DNA of 64,000 nucleotides from NCBI RefSeq assembly GCF_000143535.2, contig NC_037322.1, positions 620,001 to 684,000 on the forward strand, in the 5' to 3' direction. Origin of the DNA: Botrytis cinerea B05.10 (lineage: Eukaryota > Ascomycota > Leotiomycetes > Helotiales > Sclerotiniaceae). The translations under genes and the position numbers were made by a program. Below the pieces are notes generated by a model. It saw nothing but the letters and a program-made list of their open reading frames with translations. It searched no databases and was not told the DNA's origin. This document shows, piece after piece, positions 23,136-34,293 of the stretch; within the stretch, counting starts at the first letter, position 1, and each line of letters begins with the position of its first letter.

Positions 23136-24105
23136 TATAAGTGGTCGCTAAGGTTGACGAGCTGGTCGAAGAGCAATATTTTTGTCTAAGCCTCCTGGCT
23201 AGAACCAAGCTTTGGCAAGTACACTATTACTAATTGTCTATTCTCATACATCATCTTGTTAATTTTATGTCAAAATTTCAAGTTGGGAATTGAACATAGC
23301 TTTGCAAGTTATGTAACCGAAAGGGCTAACAATTGCCAGAAATCATCAATACAATTGATTCACATCTAGATCTCGATAAACAAACCACTTCAAACTCGTA
23401 AATATTAAAAGCACTGTGATTATACTTTTATTTCAGAAAAAAAAGGATTCTAGATGATGGTGTGATAACCATGGAAGTCAAGTTACAATACGTGATGTAT
23501 AATAACTCCTGTTTAATGAACCAATAAACGAAAATAATTACAATACTCTCAAACTATATGTTTTGAAAACTCATGCCGGCTATAATAAACATGTTTAGAT
23601 ACAGCAGAAGGATTTGCACTATATCCAGAAAAATCAAACATTCAAAAGCGAACCAACGCTCCTCAGATTTTTTGTACTTCAAAGTCATATGAATCAACTT
23701 CTCTATTTCGTCGTATCAATATATTATATGCACAGTGCCGTAAAAATCCTCTTCAATCCAATAATCCAATTTTTCGGTGCATATTCCATACTCAGGATTC
23801 AAGAATCAAATCTGACAACCCGTACTTACTGCTCGCTTCTGTACGGCTATAGGGAAGTTCATATACTTATAAGCTATCTGATATACGGACTGAGAGATTT
23901 AAGTACTTGTATACACAACTTTTCTATGAGATATTTTTGCATACAAATACTTTATCTACAAGAAATCAATCAGCAAAGGGGCGTTAAGTGTTTCTATATC
24001 AATTTTGTACCAACCCTTCTCTGTAACTCGACAAATATTTTCGGCTTCATAGAAGATTAACTAGCCATACACGGATTCCAAGTACCAATAAACAGAGAGC
24101 TCAGA
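23136..24105. other. Intergenic region between two divergent genes
   Basis: Promoter region shared by the minus-strand 288-aa gene and the plus-strand BTB gene. A 148-codon AT-rich frame at 23614-24060 is rich in Ile, Leu, Tyr and Phe, as expected by chance in AT-rich DNA, and is not called. Confidence 0.55.
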
Positions 24106-25107
24106 ATGTCTCTTCCAAGTCACAGCTCACCAAGAATCAAAGCTCTGATTGAGAAGCAGAAGTAAGTTCTTCTATCATTCTCCCAATAGAAGCTTCGTAT
24201 GCTGCACAATAGCAAAGAGGTGTGGACACATTCACTGCATATCTATTTCGATTCTTCCATCTATAAAACGCCATCTAACCAGCCCCCCAGAGAAACAGAC
24301 CGCAACACAATCCAAGTAAGAGTAGGAAAGCACAAAAATGCATACACACTCGAAAAAGATGTCCTGTACCGAAACGCTCCATTTCTCAAAGGGGCTTGCG
24401 AACATTATTCGCGGGGACTGGAATACAGTGCTATCAACTTTCCACAAACGAATGATGTGGTTTTCAAGTTGTTTAAGGCCTGGCTTTATAAGCTGGATTT
24501 GGGGGATGCTGACCAGGAGATTGCGCAATGGAAGGCTAGGAGGGTGAAAACTGGCGAGAAGGAGAAAAAGATCGATGAAGGACCACTTATAGATCTGGAA
24601 ACCTCGAAGGGGAAGGAAAACACAAAGAACATTAGCGAATCCCAGAAAAACGAGAATTTGGAGATGGCAAACGGCGATCTGAACACCACCAGCAATGTAG
24701 CGCTAACAAACTTTTGTTATCCTCACATGGCCAACCTTCTGGATCTATATCTCTTCGCCGACATGGCCAAACTATCACTTCTAAAGAACCAGTGCATTGC
24801 GAAATACTATCGATTCACTAAAGCCACGGGGTACATCATGACACCCTGGCTTTCGTACATGTGGAAACATACCAGAAAGGAGATGCTGATGCGCAAATTT
24901 CTCCTCGATTTGCTGACATGGGAAATGCCTCCTTTGTTGTTCGAAACCAACTCGAAGGATTTTCCCGAGGAATTGAGAATCGAACTTTTGGTTAACATGG
25001 GTTACGTTATTCAGGTGGCTCGGCATGGTACGACGGTGTTGGAGAAGTGTAATCCTTTGAATGATCTTGACAATTACTATGAGGAGGTTGAGAAATTGGA
25101 TACGTGA
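24106..25107 (+). CDS. BTB/POZ domain protein
   Basis: Exon 1 is 24106-24161 and exon 2 is 24213-25107. The 51-nt intron has a GTAAGT donor and CAATAG acceptor, and phase is kept (317 aa). The BTB core lies at about residues 50-115: IQVRVGKHKNAYTLEKDVL, then NAPFLKGAC and a strand-helix unit FPQTNDVVFKLFKAWLY. This matches the fungal BTB pattern in which a strand pair is followed by a 'fixed away from the membrane' helix. A charged linker (GEKEKKIDEGPLIDLETSKG) separates it from the helical C-terminal half, which begins LLDLYLFADMAKLSLLKNQC, the usual alpha-helical continuation of this class. BTB proteins mediate dimerisation and often act as Cul3 adaptors; the specific partner is unknown. 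Confidence 0.85.
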
Positions 25108-26730
25108 GTTGGAGTTTCGATGGGTTATAGTATGGAAAGCGTGTGTTTCTGGATGGACGTCCTGTCTGCTCAGGAGCTAGATGGAATTATATGGTCGGAT
25201 ATCAATATCAAAGTAGGGTCATCGGCGATCACGTACCGTAATGTAGCGAGCAAATTTTCATAAATATGGCTTGGTAATGGAGAGGAAGACACATAGCTTT
25301 TGATCTTTTCAATGACAATGCAATTATAATGCATATCGTTCCTGATTGTCTTTCATAAGGAAACAAATCTTTCACAAAACATCCGAATCCATATAATTAT
25401 CTGCTGAGTATCTAACAAGAGCTGAATCACAACAAGGAAGTAATTTGATATAAATCTGATTCAATTACTAGATAGAGCGATCATCACTGATGTATCCCCC
25501 CTTCCATAACTCATAAACAAATACAATAAAGCCATATTCATGATAACAATAGGCACGCCCTACCCGAATCAACCTACTTGTTTAAACAGACGCGAGTCGA
25601 ATCACATACTTTATCAAAATCAAAATCGAAATCAAAATCAAAATATTACATACATATACATACAGATACTAGGACAATACACACGATTGATAATTATAAA
25701 CTCTCATCAAGCGCACAAGAAAACTTTCCATCGCGCCTAACAACTAACTAGACATCTACAGCTAGTAACCAAACTTTCTATATCCATATCCATATCCATA
25801 TCAATGAGTACGAGTACGTACTAATAAGTACAATTCTCCCCAAAACGAGAGTACGAATAAAACCTCGTCTATTTTCTCGACAGACAATCCCCTAAACCCC
25901 GAGCGAGATCCACTCAGAAAATCCATGCATCTCTCTCAATACAATACCAGAAATCGCATGTGAATTTTCCAATAGAAATATAATAATGATAACTATAAGT
26001 TTCTCAATTCCGCGCAGGAGAATTAATTTGATGTTACTAGATATATATATAAAGACACACAAACTCTCTCCCAAAAAAAGCAATTCCAAAAACTAAACTC
26101 GTCCTATATATTCATTCATTTGCAATTAGCGAAAAGAAAAAAAAAACAGATCCGAACTAAATATAATACTCGCAAACCCTTCAACAATCTAATAATTGAT
26201 CTCATGATTCTATTTCATATTAATTCCAAGAAGTAAAAAGTGTCGAGAGTACCTATATTAAATCAATAACCAAAGGCCATCCAGATATTTGTTCAGCAGG
26301 ATCAACTCTAATGGAATCATTCTATTTATTATTAGAGAGTTTCTTTCGATGATCAAGTATATCCTTCTTTTCCTCCTGCATATATACACACATATATATA
26401 CATACATATATACAGAATAGCTAGCCAGCCTCCCACCACCGATCAACCTCACCTCACTAACCCCACCCCATGCTCTAATCCCCACACATCCCATCCCACC
26501 CCACCAAAAACAACCCACGCGCAAACCAAACCAAACCAAACCACAAACGATCATTCACATTCGCATTCGCATTCACATTCACATCAGCATCCCACTACAC
26601 CAGTCAACTTCCTCTCTCCGACTTCACCCCTTCCCCCCCGACCTCTTTCCCCCAAACCAATTCCCTCCTCCCCCTTCCCTCAAAAGAGGAAGAAGAAGAA
26701 GAAGAAGAAGAAGAACAAGAAATCCCAAAA
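25108..26730. other. Intergenic region, long leader of DAD1
   Basis: Contains AT-rich and repeated words (ATCAAAATCAAAATC near 25616-25645; CCATAT repeats near 25780-25802). A GAA run occupies about 26691-26715, immediately before the DAD1 start. No gene recognised. Confidence 0.6.
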
Positions 26731-27300
26731 ATGTCCAGTTCCACCACCCGCCTCCCCCGCTCCTCCACCCCCCCCGAGAAATCCTACTTCGAGCAACAGC
26801 GCGAGATTCTACTCGGAGAAATAGCCATTGTATGTTTTCCCATCCCCTGCTTCCCTCTCCCCCCTCTCCCAACACCTCCCCTCCTCCAATCCCAAACCCA
26901 AACCCCCAAACCCCCAAACCCCCAAACCCACAACCCACTAACCCACCCCTCTCTCCCTCCACCCAGAGTTTCGAACACGTCCTCTCCAGCATCAACAAAT
27001 TGAACCGGTCTCTAGAGGGTGTAATCGCCGTACGTCATGTTATTCCCCTTCTCATCCCCCTTCCTTTCCCTCCCTCCCCACTAACCCCCTCCTCCCCCAA
27101 AAAAGGTCGGCAATGAATTCTCCTCCGTCGAAGCCCTCTGGTCCCAATTCGAAAACGTCATGGCCAAAGATCCCTCCCCCGAAGGCTCGCCCGAAGAAGA
27201 TCACCAAAAAGAACAACAACAACAACACCAGTCGCACAGCAGTAAACGCGAAGAGTACGAGGGAGAAGAAACGATTATGGAGGATGATACACGGGTTTAA
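26731..27300 (+). CDS. DAD1: DASH/DAM1 complex subunit Dad1
   Basis: Dad1 is part of the DASH ring that couples kinetochores to spindle microtubules. Exons are 26731-26829, 26967-27029 and 27106-27300; both introns are phase 0 and the protein is 118 aa. Conserved residues occur across the junctions: [15 protein letters not shown], then [20 protein letters not shown], then [19 protein letters not shown]. These are the family's ERE..L..EIA, N.LNRSLE..I.VG.EF..V..LW..F pattern. The C-terminal 45 residues are a low-complexity Gln/Glu/Ser tail, longer than in yeast but usual in filamentous fungi. The first intron is 137 nt and C-rich. The second intron's acceptor is AAAAG, not CAG, with a CTAAC branch. 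The splice model is supported by motif continuity. Confidence 0.93.
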
Positions 27301-27988
27301 ATTGAGGGGCTGAGGAAGAAAGAAAAGAGGTTTGGGTGTGCCAAGCTATGAGAGGGTTACGGACTGCACTTATCATGATAAACATGAGATGGCAAGAGGA
27401 GTTCTGGACTGGAGTATGATTGATACCCTTTGTTACGTTTCATTCTTCTAAATTTCTCACGATTTTCACGCATTTTACCAAGACGATGGAATTTGCGACA
27501 TCTACAATAAACTAAACTCGAAAATCAAAATATTATGTATACGTTAAGAGTATGATATGCATTGTCTACCCACAAAGGCTCGTTATACATAAGAAAGAGC
27601 CGATACGATGCGCTCGCCCATAATCAGTTTGTTGTGTTCACAGTTCCCTCAATTCCCTAACTGATTCACAAGAAAGTCGAAAAACCCGCGCAAATCAAAA
27701 AACCTAAGATAAAAAAATTACCGGAGAAAGTCCAGTCCAGTCCAGCTCCAGCGGTATGAGAGTGCGACGAAAAAGAAGTAGGAAAAGAATAAAAAGGCTA
27801 ATGACCATATCGCAATGCTATTTGATGCAATGCTCAATCTCCTAAAATCTGCCCAATAGTTGCAGATTTTCACAATTATACACTCCTCGTTATGTTATGC
27901 AGTTCGTATGTCGTTTCAAAATATCATGCTCATGTCGTACTTTATTTGGATGCGTAATGGTGATGATTTGGTGAAGGATGGAGGATTA
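27301..27988. other. Intergenic region between convergent DAD1 and RHO4-like genes
   Basis: Convergent 3' flanks. A repeated CCAGTCCAGTCCAGCTCCAG lies at about 27731-27750. No open frame of interest. Confidence 0.6.
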
Positions 27989-28945
27989 TTACAAGAATCG
28001 ACAACTGCGCTTCTTCTTTTTCGGGATAACTACACCTTGCGAACCTGATGTACCGGGTGGAGTTGATGATGATGTATTTTGCTGGTTGCTTCGATCGTTG
28101 ACGACAACTGTGTTGATGGCTTCGGTAAAAATTTCTTCCACACCAGTCATTTCTTTACTACTGCACTCCATATAACGCGCTCCCATCTTTCTTGCAACAG
28201 CCATTCCTTGTTCGGTGGTGACGGGTGTGAGACCCTGGGTTTTGAGGAGATCAATACAAGAACGTTTCGTTCGTAAGTCGGATTTTAGACCGACGAGGAT
28301 GAGAGGTGTGTATGGACAAAAGTGTAACACTTCGGGATACCACTATCGAGCCAATTAGTATGATGAATGGATCGAACAAGAACTCCTTTTCTCATCTTAC
28401 CTTGTCCATAACATTCTCGAGGGAATTTGGGCAGTCGATCGCGAAACAAACAAACAACAAATCGGTCTCCGGGTATGATAATGGACGGAGACGATCATAT
28501 TCCTCTTGTCCTGCAGTATCCCACAACGCCAACTCGAGTGTCTTGCCCGTCTGCCGATGTGTTGGGTACGTGATGTAATTCTCGAATACAGTTGGAACAT
28601 ATTTCTGAGAAGTAAGTATTAGCCATATACCTAGAAAGTCGAGCTTCAAGCGCAACATACTTCTGGGAAATATCCCTGACTGTAACTGATCAAAAGACAA
28701 GTCTTCCCGCATCCACCATCACCAACCACCACAATTTTTTTCGAATATGAATGCCCTTCTGTCATATTTGTGTTCGCCGATTCCCTGCCCGTTGACGCAT
28801 TGCTCATCATTGTGCTAACTGTTCCGTCACTGGATCGTTGACTTTGTTCGCGACGTTGGGTAATTTTCTTTCTTGGACTCGCGTCGTATTTTTCGGTTAC
28901 ACTTTCACGCCTTGAATATTGATTCGATTGATATTGCGTAGCCAT
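27989..28945 (-). CDS. RHO4: Rho-family GTPase, Rho4-like
   Basis: Exons 28945-28661, 28604-28401 and 28342-27989 are joined in phase 0 across introns of 56 and 58 nt (280 aa). An N-terminal extension of about 65 residues is followed by the GTPase fold. It has P-loop GDGGCGKT at residues 75-82, switch [10 protein letters not shown] (97-105), switch [19 protein letters not shown], the LKSD base-recognition motif and CSSKE. It ends with a polybasic stretch KKKKRS and the CAAX box CRFL, a geranylgeranylation-type signal that anchors it to membranes. The long N-terminus, the helix insert after LKSD and the CRFL-type end are typical of fungal Rho4. Rho4 acts in septum formation and cell-wall integrity. 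Assignment as Rho4 rather than another Rho is from recalled pattern. Confidence 0.9.
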
Positions 28946-30374
28946 GCTTTTGTGGATGTTTGGAGTCGAAAACCGAGGCGTCGTTTTGTGACGATGGGGG
29001 TGTACAAGTGAACCAAGTGAATGCGAGACGAGACAATGATTGATTGACTTTCCAATGACGAGAAGGTTTCGTTCTAAGACAACCTAGAGTCGCAGCTAGG
29101 GATGACGACTACTAACAAGTATAATTACTCCGAGAAGTGAAATGTTTGATGATGGAATAAAGTTTGGATGAATGGGAATTGGGGGGAGGGGGGGGGAGGT
29201 GTGGCTTGAGGGAGTGGGAATGGATGGGATGAAATGGGATGAAATGGGATGGAATATGAAGAATGGAAGAAAGTCTTGGAATGGAACGCTTTAAGGCTGG
29301 GCTGGGTGGTGTTGTGTTGATGTGATGAGTTACCAAGTGTGGGAATGGGAATGGGAATGGGAATGGGAATGGGAATGAGATGGGTCTGGGTATGGATCTG
29401 GGTATGGATGGGTATGGATGGGTATGGGTCTGGGTATGGGTATGAGGATGGATGGGTACGGGTGCGGTGGATTTTGGGAGAGGAAGGCACTCGAATGCGA
29501 GAGTTATTTACATTTGCATGGATCAACTGGTTGCTCTGGCAACTTCCAAGCTTCATCCAGTCAGCCAGTCCACCCTAAAATTAAATGTGGCAGGTATGAT
29601 GACATAAACTTTGGAGGTGAATGTTGGAAGTGGTGATGGAGGCCTGTGCATTGTGGTGCCGGCACGTGAGTGGCGTGTGGAGGAGAGGCTTGGGAGAACC
29701 GTGATCTGTCCGTGTGGCTGTCTGTGTGGCTGATCATCGTGTGGCTCGTGGATCGAGCATGGCGATGGAGAAAGGCTGAAAGTCTCAGGGTGAAGAGGGC
29801 TTTGACGATGAGACGATGCGTATTAATGGCGGGAAGGGCGTGGATGGAGCCCACGGCAGAATACATGCATGGTAGAAGACACGGCGAGGAGAGTACATCG
29901 CAGAGCATTCAATCTGTCGAGTCACATCCTGTCAAATCAACCAGCCAATGGGCAAACCCGTGGTGCTGGCTGTCTGTATCAAATCCATCCCACTCCCACG
30001 ACCCCAAACATTTCATGGAACATTTCATGGAACATTTCATGGGAATGATAAGGATCATCTGCATAACCTTTTGACGCTTTTTTTCTTCAAGGGAAAGAAA
30101 GGCGTTTCCCTTTTCTACCTTTTCTAATGTAAACTTCACCTAAAAATAATCTCCTTCCCCTTCCATAGACACTGCTAGGGAGTATTGAGTGAGAACGCAT
30201 TTTTCTGGCCCTCATTTTTCTTCCTTTTCTTTTTCCCTCCCGCGATTAGGAATTTCCCCCCTCTCTCATCCCTTCTTCGGACCAATTACTTCATTCTCTT
30301 ACTTGCCCGCGAGACAAGACGTTTTACATCTCACGCGGGCACAATATATAGATGCTGCTTCAACGAATGCATCC
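28946..30374. other. Divergent promoter region between RHO4-like and LCB3-like genes
   Basis: Rich in simple repeats: a G-rich tract near 29180-29196, GGGATGAAAT words near 29220-29250, a GGGAATGGGAAT array at about 29341-29378 and GGTATGGAT/GGTATGGGT repeats to about 29460. A CATTTCATGGAA repeat lies near 30009-30040. Minus-strand frames made of IPIPIPIP-type repeats are reading of these arrays. No gene. Confidence 0.6.
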
Positions 30375-32449
30375 ATGTGTCCGACTCCAAATGGCGACGG
30401 CCTAGAGCTTGAGAAATCGAACAATCATACTCAACCTCCATCGATTTCGCTGACTGCACCTCCCACCGAGATTATTGATGCCGGCTTGAAAAGTTTAAAT
30501 CACTGTGAGTGTAGTGGTTATGGATTGACTTCTGCGCCCATTGCCCCCCTTGACTATGTTCGTTATCTGGCTATTGGGTCAATGATTGCGCAACTCCATA
30601 TCTCGAGCAAGAGACCAGGCTGTCTCAAAAGTACATTCACTTATCTTCCCATCTCCTCCGGGAGTCGCTGAGGGTGTTTCATATATTCGCATCACAATTG
30701 CTCACTGAAGTTATACTGATAACGACCCCGCAGACAAGCGCAAACTTCCACCATGGCGATACAATATGCGACAGGCTTTATTGCCTTTGGTTCGATGGGA
30801 GACGCCATACTTGGCTTGGATGCAGGATAAGATGCGATGTCCAGCACTCGACACTTATTTTGCTGTCACTGCAAACCTTGGAACGCATACTTTCTTCATG
30901 ATTGTACTGCCAATTCTGTTCTGGTGCGGGCATACATCTTTAGGACGAGGGTAATAAATCTCTGGATTGGTACTCGCAGACATTCGCTGATTACATTTCA
31001 GGATGGTTCATATATTGGCAACGGGAGTCTTCATAACGGGATTTATCAAAGATATGTTCTCACTGCCTCGACCGCTATCTCCACCTCTCCATCGTATTAC
31101 CATGTCGGGTTCTGCCGCACTCGAATATGGATTTCCTTCGACACATTCCGCCAATGCTGTCTCGGTGGCTGTCTACGCTCTTTTTACTCTCCATTCTCCG
31201 GAATGCCAATTACTTCCAACGACGAAACTGGCCTTGGAGATTGTGAGCTATTCCTATGCCTTCTCCATCGTACTTGGGCGACTTTATTGCGGTATGCATG
31301 GTTTTGTGGATGTAATTGTTGGAAGTATTATAGGAGCACTCATTTCTGTCGTTGAGTGCGTATACGGATCAGCGATTGACAATTATCTCTACAGCAGTAC
31401 CTGGAAGGCTCCTGTGACGATCGCCATAGTCATTATTCTTTTGATAAGGGTTCATCCAGAACCAGCTGATGATTGCCCATGTTTTGATGACAGTGTCGCA
31501 TTCGCCGCGGTCATGATAGGAGTTGAACTTGGAGGTTGGCATTATGCTTCCGGTGGCTGGGCCTGGGACGTCCCAGTTCCAGCGACGGTTCCATTTGATC
31601 TAAACCATATGGGCTGGGTAATTGTAATATTACGAGTTCTTATCGGTGTATTGGTCATCTTTGCTTGGAGAGAAGTCATGAAACCGACATTGTTGAAAGT
31701 ACTCCCACATATTTTCCGAGTCTTTGAGAATACGGGGTTGATCTTACCTCGAAAATTCTTCATGCCTGCTTCAGAATACAACAACATTCCATCTAGACTC
31801 AAGGTAGATAATGTCATGCCATCTGTATCCGATCTACCAAGTTTGATCTCATCTATACGACATGCTGGACGGGGCCGGGCTGTGTCCGTTGGGCCTCAAT
31901 CAGCTGCCGATGCATACGAAACTCTTGCTTATCGAGAAAAAAGACGGAGAGATAGTCTTACTGATGTTTTTGAGGGGATGACTCCACGTCAAACCGCTAC
32001 GAAAGAAGCGAAAGATTATTTTAGCTCTAGACAACCGACTATGGACGGCGCTATATCATCTGGAATGTCATCAATTCATGGAGGCATGAATTTGCCAACC
32101 CCAGCACAGTCTAGAGTTGGCTCTTATGAACAGATGATGGGAGCAGGTCATGTTATGTACACTCCAGGGGTATCCACTCCGGGTCTTGAGGGTAACGATG
32201 CTGCAGAGGATGAAATTACTGTTGGACAGGAAAACGAGCTAGATGAAACAGAAATGTTCTCTAGGCTAGAAAAACCTCGCGTGAGATATGATGTCGAAGT
32301 AGTTACGAAACTTGTGGTTTATAGTGGTAAGTACAGATGAGAACGTGGCCTTGAAAGTAGTAACTGACAAATGTTTAGGTATCGCTTGGCTAGCAGTCGA
32401 AGGGAATCCCATAATTTTCGAGGTTATTGGTTTAGGTATGGGCGTATGA
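30375..32449 (+). CDS. LCB3: Long-chain-base-1-phosphate phosphatase, LCB3/YSR2 type (PAP2 superfamily)
   Basis: This ER membrane enzyme removes phosphate from dihydrosphingosine- and phytosphingosine-1-phosphate, returning long-chain bases to ceramide synthesis. Exons are 30375-30504, 30734-30950, 31002-32326 and 32379-32449, in phase across introns of 229, 51 and 52 nt (580 aa). The three phosphatase motifs are present: KDMFSLPRP (132-140; K-x6-RP), PSTHS (161-165) and R209-x5-H215-x3-D219. Several hydrophobic segments follow, including AIVIILLIRVHP and WVIVILRVLIGVLVIFAW, and then a cytosolic tail of about 160 residues. The final short exon adds a hydrophobic end (AWLAVEGNPIIFEVIGLG). The start chosen is the first in-frame ATG; the frame is open further upstream but without ATG. 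Confidence 0.9.
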
Positions 32450-33491
32450 AGGTATTGCGATGAATATCATTGGCTTTGATGGTCTTGAGCTTGGGATGTC
32501 ACTCGTGCGATTCGGCTAGAGTACTGACTGATATTACCGACTCCTGGAGTTTGGTGGTACATGGATTTTATGATGTGTATGTCATGAGGCGTTTCGGTAG
32601 TCAAATAACATTTAATTGCAAGCTTGCTTGGTATCAATTAGGTGGTGCTGGCTTTATATTGACGAACAATGCATATGATGTACTCTCTTGAGTGTGAAGT
32701 GAGAATATATAATGCTGATTTCTTGTTTGTGGTAGTAGATTACCCATATTAAACATATTCTCGATTGAGAGCTTTGAATTTGGGTTCTCGAAAGGGAAAA
32801 GAAGAAAAAAGCAAACTACCAAGATAGCTGAGCTGAAACTTTCAATATTAATGCATTCTACTGATTTCCAATTCGGACATTCATTCTCATTTCGAACATT
32901 CATCTCGACTTCAATTACAATAATCTATTTGGGTATCTCAATCTTTCTTTCTTTCTTGTCTAGCTATCCTTTTCAGCTCCTTCGCCCCCAATTATTGGTA
33001 CACGTACAGTGTAGTGCAGGTGCAGCGTATCGATCTAGATAGATGCTACTGCAATCGCATCGGCCGCTTGTGGGTTTAAAATCCCGAATTTTCCTAAGGC
33101 TGGCTGGTCGGCTGGTTTCCTTCCAGGCTATTTCTCTGTGTTACGATGACTCTGATCTGACACATGATATGTCCGTATAATCTAGACTTGGTTCTCGAGG
33201 TGGCCTTCCACTTCCCCCCCCCCCCCCCCCCCCCCCCCATGATGGGATGTGCATGTGTAACGCAACGAAATGTAGCGAAGCGCACGTATTATTGATTTCC
33301 GCGCCGTGTTCGGGAGCGTTTATTTCGTTTCGTTGTTTGTTGGGGTGGTTTTGCTAGTCCATCTATTCATCCATCTGACCATCCTGACTTTCTTCCCCGC
33401 TCATCCCATATCACATCATATAACATCAATCTCGCAGCTCCTCAACCACCATCTCAAACCTAAATCCCAGCCCAAAGCCACACATTAAAGC
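32450..33491. other. Intergenic region between convergent LCB3-like and cyclophilin genes
   Basis: Contains a 25-base C homopolymer (listed separately) and no recognisable gene. Open frames of 60-90 codons at 32470-32903 lack conserved character. Confidence 0.6.
33214..33238. repeat. Homopolymer C25 tract
   Basis: Twenty-five consecutive C on the plus strand (G on minus) in the 3' flank shared by two convergent genes. Length is likely to vary by slippage or sequencing error. Confidence 0.9.
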
Positions 33492-34228
33492 TCAGCCCGC
33501 AAGCGGATTAGCATGCACCGTCACCCCCTCAATCAGCACCTTCTCCTTGGGCCTATTCTTCCTATCCACCTCCAAAGCCTCCAACTCTCCCAGCACTTTG
33601 AAACTCTCCTCGCCAATCACATGTCCAAACACGGTATTCTGACCATCGAGATGCGGCGCGGGGGAAAAGAGGATGAAAAATTGAGACCCGTTGGTTTCGG
33701 GGCCTTTGTTGGCCATGGACACGATGCCGCGGGCGTGGTGGCGCAGCGAAGGTCGGATTTCGTCGGAGAAGGGGGTGTTCCAGATGGAGGTGCCGCCTTT
33801 TGGGGGAGGAGGAGAGGGGAGGAGTGGGTTGCTGGGGGAGGGCCCGCCGGTTTGGATCATAAAGGTGGGGATTAGGCGGTGGAAGGGGGAGGCGTCGTAG
33901 TAGTTTGAGGCGCAGAGGGCGAGAAAGTTCTAGAGAGGGAGGGAAGAGTTAGTTAGAGGGTTTGGAGAAAGGTAGGTTATAGAGTGGTAGAAGGAAACGC
34001 CAAAATCTAGAGCGCAGCGAAAAAGCCACCACGGCAGTGGCCCAGCGGAGCGTCTTGCTTCATTCAATTGACTTTGTTGTAATCCAACTTGTTGAATATT
34101 TTAATGTGGCATGGTGAGATTGGGAGAAAGGGAATTGTTGGGTGGTTTACCTCTGCGGTTTTGGGTACACTGTCGCAAAATACTTCGATTTTGATATTGC
34201 CTAGGCTAGTGTGGAGAGTTACTGACAT
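33492..34228 (-). CDS. Cyclophilin-type peptidyl-prolyl isomerase, PPIL3/CYP10 type
   Basis: Exon 1 is 34228-34151 (26 codons) and exon 2 is 33929-33492; the intron is 221 nt, phase 0, with a CTAACTAAC branch (171 aa). The start MSVTLHTSLGNIKIEVFCD is characteristic of PPIL3. It continues NFLALCASNYYDASPFHRLI, FMIQTGGPS, GIVSMANKGPETNGSQFFI and HLDGQNTVFGHVI, ending VTVHANPLAG. The catalytic Arg (in FHRLI), the Gln of FMIQTGG and the SQFFI strand are all present, so activity is expected. PPIL3 is a spliceosome-associated, single-domain cyclophilin. The insertion PSPSNPLLPSPPPPKGG replaces the usual short Gly-rich loop. Confidence 0.92.
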
Positions 34229-34239
34229 CTCTTACTACG

Positions 34240-34245
34240 TGCGTA

Positions 34246-34288
<43 letters not shown>

Positions 34289-34293
34289 GTGTA
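34240..34293. repeat. GTGTAT hexamer microsatellite in the cyclophilin 5' flank
   Basis: About eight copies of a TATGTG/GTGTAT hexamer start 12 bases upstream of the minus-strand ATG at 34228, so the array probably lies in the 5' leader. Confidence 0.85.

Noticed and set aside
23614..24060. 148-codon plus-strand frame upstream of the BTB gene
   Set aside because: AT-driven Ile/Leu/Tyr/Phe composition, no domain, in a promoter region.
29125..29556. Minus-strand frame rich in IPIPIP/HTQTH repeats
   Set aside because: Pure translation of simple-sequence repeats.
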